A DNA stretch of 64,000 nucleotides from Selaginella moellendorffii. Its lineage: Eukaryota; Streptophyta; Lycopodiopsida; Selaginellales; Selaginellaceae. The DNA is taken from NCBI RefSeq assembly GCF_000143415.4, contig NW_003314268.1, forward strand, positions 2,429,972 through 2,493,971. Direction: 5' to 3'. A program made the translations under genes and the position numbers. The first letter of the stretch is position 1. Each line of letters begins with the position of its first letter. The notes below the pieces were generated by a model. That model was not told where the DNA came from. It searched no databases and saw only the letters and a program-made list of their open reading frames with translations. Shown piece after piece: positions 57,721-64,000 of this stretch.

Positions 57721-58590
57721 TGTGAACAATGAGATGGACACAGATGGATCCGACCTGGCAGGAAGAATGGATGCAGGGGCAAAAAAAGTGGTGGGGAAGA
57801 GGATTGGCTTGGGAACGGTGCAACAATGATCAAGATCTAATCACGGTGAGGGTTTTGACTCTTGTAGGGATATACCACCCCTCAATCTCCACAGATCCAA
57901 CATGGAGCAGTAGTGTCTGGGCTGAGGCTTGAATTCACAGTCATTGCTCATCGAAATGAGAACTCGCGTCCCTTGCCTAAAGCACTCACATACGCAACTT
58001 GGTCGGGGATCATCTCACGAAAGTGGTCAATCGCTTGCGTCGGAATGACTACATGCAGAGATCACCAATGTTCACGACACAACGTTCGATGGGAGAATGG
58101 TGCCAGGATGGAGTTCCAGGAAACGATGTTCCTCTCGGGCATGACAGATGCCCTTGTTGGGCATTCCCCCAGCTCCATAGCTCGCACTCGGGCTCCAAGT
58201 CCCTGCTGATCTGCCGCCTGATCCTCTATAACAAACCCCTCCCTGCCACATCAGATCTCCCTGCCGAGTCATCCCTCCACGTGTTCTGCCTCATTTTGTT
58301 CTATGGGCTTGTTATTGGCTGCTAAAACGTTCAACATTCGTATCTCAAGTTCATGTCCTTTGCCTACAGATGAATGCTTACTTGAACAATGCTGAAGAAG
58401 TACGATTGAAAACAGTCTTCTGGACGGAAATGAACAAAGGAGACCTTCAGGTAGGCAGCTCACGTTTGTCCTGCCAGCACATTTTAAAACTCGCAGCAAA
58501 AGCTGCACAAGCTGCTGCTCTGTCTGCAATTTCGTCTGGAACTGGATCCGCCGCTGACATCTCTGCTGCTGCTGCCGCTGCCGTTGCGAG
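57721..58590. other. Region without recognised gene
   Basis: 57,721-58,360 shows no family motif in any frame. On the + strand, 58,370-58,665 holds a 97-codon ORF with an Ala-rich helix-like segment (AAKAAQAAALSAIS, AAAAAAVASSK) that may be a leftover exon of an unrelated gene. I do not recognise it and cannot support a full model. Confidence 0.3.
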
Positions 58591-59108
58591 CTCCAAAAGG
58601 TTTGTGCATTTCCACGAAGCAACTCTTGTTTGTTCCTCACGCCATTGCACTAGGAAGTATTGAAATAAGGCTTGCAATACAAAGCAAATTCAAAACCAGA
58701 GCAAACAACACAGTCCGCAACTGCCAGATACTCCTGCTATCATCGAGGAATCGGCCAACCCCATGCATACAAACATCGCTCACTACAGCTACATCATCGA
58801 TCTCCTCAGCTGCACCGCACACCCTTGTGGCCAAGGAGCTCAAGAAGGGAAACAATGCAAGCAAATTGTTTGTGTCATGGAATAGCAAAATGTAAAGTAA
58901 GTTTTCAAATCAACATATTTACAAGATTCGGTCCAATGAACTTCAAGGAGGCTTCTCGAACCAAAACTCTATAGGCCATTGCAAGCGTGCCACCTTTCAG
59001 ATATATGTGCCAAACAGAGCTTGGTCCTACTGATTAGCGTGAGGCCTCCGTAAAAGAATGAGTTTGTAAAAGTTCACCACCGTGATCGTGATGGAAGAAA
59101 GACGGGCT

Positions 59109-60476
59109 CTACTGCTTGGTGTCCTTAAACCACCAGTTTGCTGGAACTCCAAGTTCTGCCTTGAGATAGTCCGATCTCTTGTTCACCAGCGCGATATCCC
59201 GGGTGCCTGAGACACTGAAGGGCTTGCTCGGCCCTTGGTAGCCATCAACCAGGTGAAGCAAGGCCTCCAAGTTGTGCAGATCGGTCAAGCCACCATCTTC
59301 CCTCAGAAACGGAGAGATGTCGCTGCTGAGCTCAAACTCGGTGCCAACATGGGTGTAGGCCCATGGGAACCTGTGGAAGATGAGCGAGATGATGTCACAG
59401 CTGTCCTCGTTGACAATCACCCCTGGAACTTTGGGCACCAGGTCTGCGGCATTGCGTGTCTGGAGGACTTTGAGCCCGAGCTCGAGGCACCTGTTCTTGA
59501 AACCCCGGTTCCCAACTCGGGGTGCCGAGAACGTGAAGACGGACACCGGGCTATTGCTCCCGGGCAGCCCAAGCTCTGTCACGTCGTAGGCGCTGAGGAG
59601 TGCAAGCGCGCCACCCAGGCTGTGGCCCGTGAACGTCATACTCAGCTGCTCGCCCTGGTAGAGCCCGACCAATCGTTTGATCTCCGAGTGGAGCTGCTGC
59701 CTCGCGCTCATCCCGGCCTGATCGCCGGGGACTGGAGACGTGTAGATGCTGAGAAATCCCGTCTCCACTTTCACGCCTTTGGTGTTGTGATCCGTGGGGT
59801 CGAGCCCGGTGGGGCGGAGGAGATCCTTGAGGTTCTCGATCCACTCGAGCTGCGTCACCGTCCCGCGCCAGGCCACCACAATGTCGCGGCGTCCCAACCG
59901 TCGGATGGCCTCGTCCGACGTGGCAACCGCCACGAAGCCCATCCAGTTGGTGTCTGACGTCCACGAGTCGTCGCCGGGTTGGGCGTTGGAATTGGAGCGC
60001 TTGAAGAAGCTGGGCAAGCCCAGCTGCGATGTTGCGTAGAGATAGGCCGTGATTTCGTATCCTGTGCTTGGGAGTCCCACGGACTGGAGGAGCTCCTCCT
60101 TGGAGAACTTTGTGTCTCCACAGAATTCCGAGCCCTCGCTGTATTCGAAGCCGTCGTAGCAAGCCTGGGCGAATTCGCCGTATCGGATGATCTCCCGCCG
60201 GAGCCGCTCGTCGATGGAAGCGTTGGCGGGCGGGAGGAGCGGACTCCAGTGGCATGCATCCCGCCAGCCTGAGCTCAGCGCCAACTGCGTCTCCTCCAGC
60301 TCCACAACGCGCGCGCCATGACCATCTCCTTCAGATCTCTCCAACGTTCTTCTCTTGAATGAGAATGACAATGAATCTCCTTCTCTCTCCAACGTCCTTC
60401 TCTTGAATGACAGTGACAATGAAACTCGTTCCATGATCTCGATGCTCTCTCCCGAGGCTTTGATGGGCTTGGACAA
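59109..60476 (-). CDS. Phospholipase A1 class I (PLA1-I-gamma-like), copy 2
   Basis: Predicted plastid lipid acyl-hydrolase of the DAD1/PLA1-I group, which releases fatty acids from glycerolipids and in some members feeds jasmonate synthesis. 455 codons, no intron. Seen: AWRGTVTQLEWIENLKDLL (about residues 205-223), the nucleophile elbow TGHSLGGALALLSAYDV (about 290), the catalytic Asp in ADLVPKVPG, and the final HNLEALLHLVDGY with the catalytic His. The N-terminus carries two imperfect copies of SLSFKRRTLER and has no obvious classic signal peptide; a second Met at residue 15 could begin a transit peptide. It is divergent to copy 3 and forms one arm of a large inverted repeat. Confidence 0.92.
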   Translation of the reverse strand: MSKPIKASGESIEIMERVSLSLSFKRRTLEREGDSLSFSFKRRTLERSEGDGHGARVVELEETQLALSSGWRDACHWSPLLPPANASIDERLRREIIRYGEFAQACYDGFEYSEGSEFCGDTKFSKEELLQSVGLPSTGYEITAYLYATSQLGLPSFFKRSNSNAQPGDDSWTSDTNWMGFVAVATSDEAIRRLGRRDIVVAWRGTVTQLEWIENLKDLLRPTGLDPTDHNTKGVKVETGFLSIYTSPVPGDQAGMSARQQLHSEIKRLVGLYQGEQLSMTFTGHSLGGALALLSAYDVTELGLPGSNSPVSVFTFSAPRVGNRGFKNRCLELGLKVLQTRNAADLVPKVPGVIVNEDSCDIISLIFHRFPWAYTHVGTEFELSSDISPFLREDGGLTDLHNLEALLHLVDGYQGPSKPFSVSGTRDIALVNKRSDYLKAELGVPANWWFKDTKQ

Positions 60477-60622
60477 TTTTTGATATGCCTATCGATCGAT
60501 CAGCTCCTCCTTGGCGAGTATGGTTGCAATGAATCAGATTATCGGCTTCCTAAAGAACTTCTCCCCTTGTTGTTTCTCCCTTCGTTTAGATTGCTGGTGG
60601 AATGCTGAGATTGTGGCAGAGG

Positions 60623-60629
60623 ATTTATA
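60623..60629 (-). promoter_or_regulatory. TATA box of phospholipase copy 2
   Basis: TATAAAT on the minus strand, about 150 bp upstream of the start codon at 60,476, in a context conserved in all three copies. Confidence 0.6.
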
Positions 60630-61166
60630 GTAGTATCGCTTTCGAAGTTTGCCACCGGGTCAAAAGCATATACGAAATTCTCGCGTTGATCTCTTCAATT
60701 TCTTCTCGAATGGGAAGCATAATAGTCAAAGTTCAAACCACCAGGGTCAACTATACACAAGGAGTTATCGCGTCTTTGACCAGCAGACTTTCACTGAGCT
60801 TTCACTCTTGACTCTCATCCCTTCAGTAAAGCAGTTGCGAGGTCGGGATCACTGTTCTCCTTCTCACTTGGCGATCATAGGTGTAAATTGGAAGTCCTGA
60901 CGCCAGATACTTAATCATCTCCTTGACGAACAGCCTAGAGTCTCGATCAAGGAAAGGCTCCCAAGAGCAGCCCATCACACTCTAGGGCCACCACACTCTG
61001 GGGCCACCACACTCTTGGAATCCTTGGCTGCTGCTAGTGATTATGGGTAGACAACAATGAGCCTGTAGAACAAAGTGAGGTGGCATATGTGGATGATGAG
61101 AAGGTGCATCGTTAAGCCAATTTTACAAATTAGATATACTTCTTAAAAGTTCACCACCGTGTCGCA

Positions 61167-61823
61167 TTGATCTCATGGAAAACATAACAGTCAAAGTTCA
61201 AACCACCAGGGTCAACTATACGCAAGTAGGTATACGTCTTTGACCAGCAGACTTTCACTGAAAACTTTCACTCTTCACTCTCATCTTTCCACTAAAGCAA
61301 CTAGTTGTGAGGTTAGGACACTATTCTCCTCCTTTTCACTTGGGGATCAAAGGTGTAAATTGGAAGTTCTAATGCCAGGTACTTGATCATCTCCTTGATG
61401 AACTGCCTAGAGTCTCGATCGATCGAAGAAAGGCTCCCAAGAGTGGGCCATCACACTCTGGGGCCACCACACTCTTGGAATTCACCAGGTGAAACAGCCA
61501 GAGATTCCAAGACTGTGGTGTCCCCAGAGTGTGATGGCGCTGCTCTTGGTAGCCTTTCCTCAATCGAGACTCTAGGCGGTTCGTCAAGGAGATGATCAAG
61601 TACCTGGCGTCAGGACTTCCAATCTACACCTTTGATCCCCAAGTGAAAAGGAGGAGAACAGTGTCCTGACCTCACAACCAATTGCTTTAGTGGACAGATG
61701 AGAGTGAAGAGTGAAAGTTTTCAGTGAAAGTCTGCTGGTCAAAGACGCGACACCTCCTTGCGTATAGTTGACCCTGGTGGTTTGAACTTTGACTGTTATG
61801 TTTTCCATGAGATCAACGCGAGA
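61167..61823. repeat. Central hairpin of the inverted repeat
   Basis: Arms of about 315-320 bp (61,167-61,480 and 61,503-61,823) are nearly complementary, with scattered mismatches and a ~22-nt spacer. It sits between the two divergent phospholipase promoters. Transcription through it would give a long fold-back RNA. Confidence 0.88.
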
Positions 61824-61872
61824 ATTTCGTATATGCTTTTGACCCGGTGGCAAACTTCGAAAGCAATACTGC

Positions 61873-61879
61873 TATAAAT
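61873..61879 (+). promoter_or_regulatory. TATA box of phospholipase copy 3
   Basis: TATAAAT 121 bp upstream of the ATG at 62,001, matching the other two copies. Confidence 0.6.
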
Positions 61880-62000
61880 CCTCTGCCACAATCTCAGCAT
61901 TCCAGCAGCAATCTACACGAAGGGAGAAACAACAAAGGGAGCGATAATCTGATTCATACTAGCCAAGGAGGAGCTGATCGATCGATAGGCGTATCAAAAA

Positions 62001-63368
62001 TTGTCCAAGCCCATCAAAGCCCCGGGAGCAAGCATCGAGATCATGGCACGAGTTTCATTGTCACTGTCATTCAAGAGAAGGACGTTGGAGAGAGAAGGAG
62101 ATTCATTGTCATTCTCATTCAAGAGAAGAACGTTGGAGAGATCTGAAGGAGATGGTCATGGCGCGCGCGTTGTGGAGCTGGAGGAGACGCAGTTGGCGCT
62201 GAGCTCAGGCTGGCGGGATGCATGCCACTGGAGTCCGCTCCTCCCGCCCGCCAACGCTTCCATCGACAAGCGGCTCCGGCGGGAGATCATCCGATACGGC
62301 GAATTCGCGCAGGCTTGCTACGACGGCTTCGAATACAGCGAGGGCTCGGAATTCTGTGGAGACACAAAGTTCTCCAAGGAGGAGCTCCTCCAATCCGTGG
62401 GACTCCCAAGCACGGGATACGAAATCACGGCCTATCTCTACGCAACATCGCAGCTGGGCTTGCCCAGCTTCTTCAAGCGCTCCAATTCCAACGCCCAACC
62501 CGGCGACGACTCGTGGACGTCGGACACCAACTGGATGGGCTTCGTGGCGGTTGCCACGTCGGACGAGGCCATCCGACGGTTGGGACGCCGCGACATTGTG
62601 GTGGCCTGGCGCGGGACGGTGACGCAGCTCGAGTGGATCGAGAACCTCAAGGATCTCCTCCGCCCCACCGGGCTCGACCCCACGGATCACAACACCAAAG
62701 GCGTGAAAGTGGAGACGGGATTTCTCAGCATCTACACGTCTCCAGTCCCCGGCGATCAGGCCGGGATGAGCGCGAGGCAGCAGCTCCACTCGGAGATCAA
62801 GCGATTGGTCGGGCTCTACCAGGGCGAGCAGCTGAGTATGACGTTCACGGGCCACAGCCTGGGTGGCGCGCTTGCACTCCTCAGCGCCTACGACGTGACA
62901 GAGCTTGGGCTGCCCGGGAGCAATACCCCGGTGTCCGTCTTCACATTCTCGGCACCCCGAGTTGGGAATCGGGGTTTCAAGAACCGGTGCCTCGAGCTCG
63001 GGCTCAAAGTCCTCCAGACACGCAATGCCGCAGACCTGGTGCCCAAAGTTCCAGGGGTGATTGTCAACGAGGACAGCAGTGATATCATCTCGCTCATCTT
63101 CCACAGGTTCCCATGGGCCTACACCCATGTTGGCACCGAGTTTGAGCTCAGCAGCGACATCTCTCCGTTTCTGAGGGAAGATGGTGGCTTGACCGATCTG
63201 CACAACTTGGAGGCCTTGCTTCACCTGGTTGATGGCTACCAAGGGCCGAGCAAGCCCTTCAGTATCTCGGGCACCCGGGATATCGCACTGGTGAACAAGA
63301 GATCGGACTATCTCAAGGCAGAGCTTGGAGTTCCAGCAAACTGGTGGTTTAAGGACACCAAGCAGTAG
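62001..63368 (+). CDS. Phospholipase A1 class I (PLA1-I-gamma-like), copy 3
   Basis: Intact, intronless, 455 codons, the same length as copy 2 and differing by about seven residues by eye (four of them before residue 100, the others near the catalytic domain's end). All catalytic parts are present: GHSLGG, the Asp in ADLVPKVPG and the His in HNLEALLHLVDGY. It is transcribed away from copy 2, with 1,525 bp between the start codons, most of it inverted repeat. Near-identity of both arms implies either a very recent duplication or ongoing gene conversion. Both copies end NWWFKDTKQ, which is shorter than many family members that carry extra C-terminal sequence. Confidence 0.93.
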   Translation: MSKPIKAPGASIEIMARVSLSLSFKRRTLEREGDSLSFSFKRRTLERSEGDGHGARVVELEETQLALSSGWRDACHWSPLLPPANASIDKRLRREIIRYGEFAQACYDGFEYSEGSEFCGDTKFSKEELLQSVGLPSTGYEITAYLYATSQLGLPSFFKRSNSNAQPGDDSWTSDTNWMGFVAVATSDEAIRRLGRRDIVVAWRGTVTQLEWIENLKDLLRPTGLDPTDHNTKGVKVETGFLSIYTSPVPGDQAGMSARQQLHSEIKRLVGLYQGEQLSMTFTGHSLGGALALLSAYDVTELGLPGSNTPVSVFTFSAPRVGNRGFKNRCLELGLKVLQTRNAADLVPKVPGVIVNEDSSDIISLIFHRFPWAYTHVGTEFELSSDISPFLREDGGLTDLHNLEALLHLVDGYQGPSKPFSISGTRDIALVNKRSDYLKAELGVPANWWFKDTKQ

Positions 63369-63850
63369 AGCCCGTCTTTCTTCCATCACGATCACGGTGG
63401 TGGACTTTTACAAACTCATTCTTTTACAGAGGCCTCACGCTGATCAGTAGGACCAAGCTCTGTTTGGCACGTATATCTGAAAGGTGGCACGCTTGCAATG
63501 GCTTATAGAGTTTTGGTTTGGGTCATTCGATTGAATTTTGTAAATATCTTGATTTGAAAATTTTAGTTTACATTTTGCTACAAACAATTTGCTTGCATTG
63601 TTTCCCTTCTTGAGCTCCTTGGCCACAAGGGAGTGAGCGATGATGCAGCTGTAGTGAGTGATGTTTGGAAGCATGGTTGGCTGATTCCTCAGGAGCTAGC
63701 AGGAGTATCTGGCAGTTGTGGGCTGTGTTGTTTGCTCTGGTTTTGAATTTGCTCTGTATTGCAAGCCTTACTTCAACAATATATATACTTCCTAGTGAGG
63801 AACAAACAAGACTTCCTTCGTGGAAATGCACAAACCTATTGAGAGAATAT

Positions 63851-64000
63851 TCGTGATTCCCTCTTAGGTCAAGTTGACTCGTCATGTCTATTCATTCTCT
63901 CATTAGTCAATAAAAGAAACGCCGAGCAGTCAGCAGCGTTCATTCTCTTATAGAGAATGAACAAACACGACGGGTCAAGTTGACCTAAGCGGAATCACGA
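63851..64000. mobile_element. MITE-like element with ~49-bp terminal inverted repeats
   Basis: It starts TCGTGATTCC at 63,851 and ends GGAATCACGA at 64,000. The first ~49 bases and the reverse complement of the last ~49 match with a few mismatches and one 1-bp indel. The whole is 150 bp and non-coding. The target-site duplication cannot be verified because the window ends with the element. Confidence 0.82.

Larger units (their letters stand above)
58597..61480. repeat. Large inverted repeat, left arm
   Basis: Includes copy 2, its 3' flank and its upstream blocks. It matches the right arm (61,503-63,838) in reverse complement. It is longer than the right arm because the upstream block is present twice (60,490-61,030 and 61,167-61,480). 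Confidence 0.88.
61503..63838. repeat. Large inverted repeat, right arm
   Basis: Reverse complement of the left arm, including phospholipase copy 3 and about 470 bp of its 3' flank. The similarity ends just before the MITE-like element. Confidence 0.88.

Noticed and set aside
57721-58360. Possible second gene downstream of the phospholipase pseudogene
   Set aside because: The frames on both strands show no family motif, no splice pattern that keeps frame, and no counterpart in the right arm of the inverted repeat.
62205-63395. 396-codon minus-strand ORF opposite phospholipase copy 3 (and similar ones opposite copies 1 and 2)
   Set aside because: It is a GC-rich antisense shadow of a gene with complete lipase motifs, and it has no domain of its own.

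Overview
The window is nuclear DNA of a land plant. Genes carry many short GT-AG introns (mostly 50-80 bp), coding DNA is GC-rich, and the families are plant ones: an MRH1-type receptor kinase, DUF620, cis-prenyltransferase and class-I phospholipase A1. Short introns beside blocks of nested gypsy elements would fit a lycophyte such as Selaginella; this is inference, not something the sequence proves.

Left part (1-13.4 kb): six genes, all on the + strand. They are the 3' half of a TIC32/WWOX-like short-chain dehydrogenase, an LRR receptor-like pseudokinase, an RRM/RS/coiled-coil RNA-binding protein, a DUF620 protein, a calcineurin-like phosphoesterase and a cis-prenyltransferase. For the five complete genes I derived exon junctions whose summed lengths stay in frame. 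They look like independent housekeeping or regulatory genes, not a pathway cluster.

Middle (13.5-55.7 kb): a block of nested retrotransposons. Four LTR families can be separated. C is a Ty3/gypsy element with decayed gag-pol. A is a non-autonomous element with ~1.45 kb LTRs that carry a purine-rich minisatellite. B is a non-autonomous element with 1,150 bp LTRs. D is a decayed gypsy element whose LTR resembles that of B. C is interrupted by A, and A by B (C > A > B), with target-site duplications at each level. Rightward follow a C pol region broken by an LTR-B, a ~2.78 kb tandem duplication that appears to come from LTR-LTR unequal exchange, an inverted partial B with a solo LTR-A inside it, element D with a solo LTR-B in its gag, and an older A copy split by a ~6.2 kb LINE that contains a 100-N assembly gap. 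A second, inverted C fragment closes the block.

Right part (55.7-64 kb): three copies of an intronless class-I phospholipase A1 (lipase_3) gene. The first is a pseudogene with a micro-inversion across its active-site region and a foreign C-terminus. The other two are intact, almost identical and divergently oriented, forming the arms of a large inverted repeat whose centre is a ~320 bp hairpin with a ~22 nt spacer. A 150 bp MITE-like element with ~49 bp terminal inverted repeats ends exactly at the last base.

The most notable signals are the palindromic phospholipase pair, the broken active site of its neighbour, the LTR-driven tandem duplication, the ABRE-like cluster in LTR-B, and the triplicated 5' splice site in the receptor-kinase gene.
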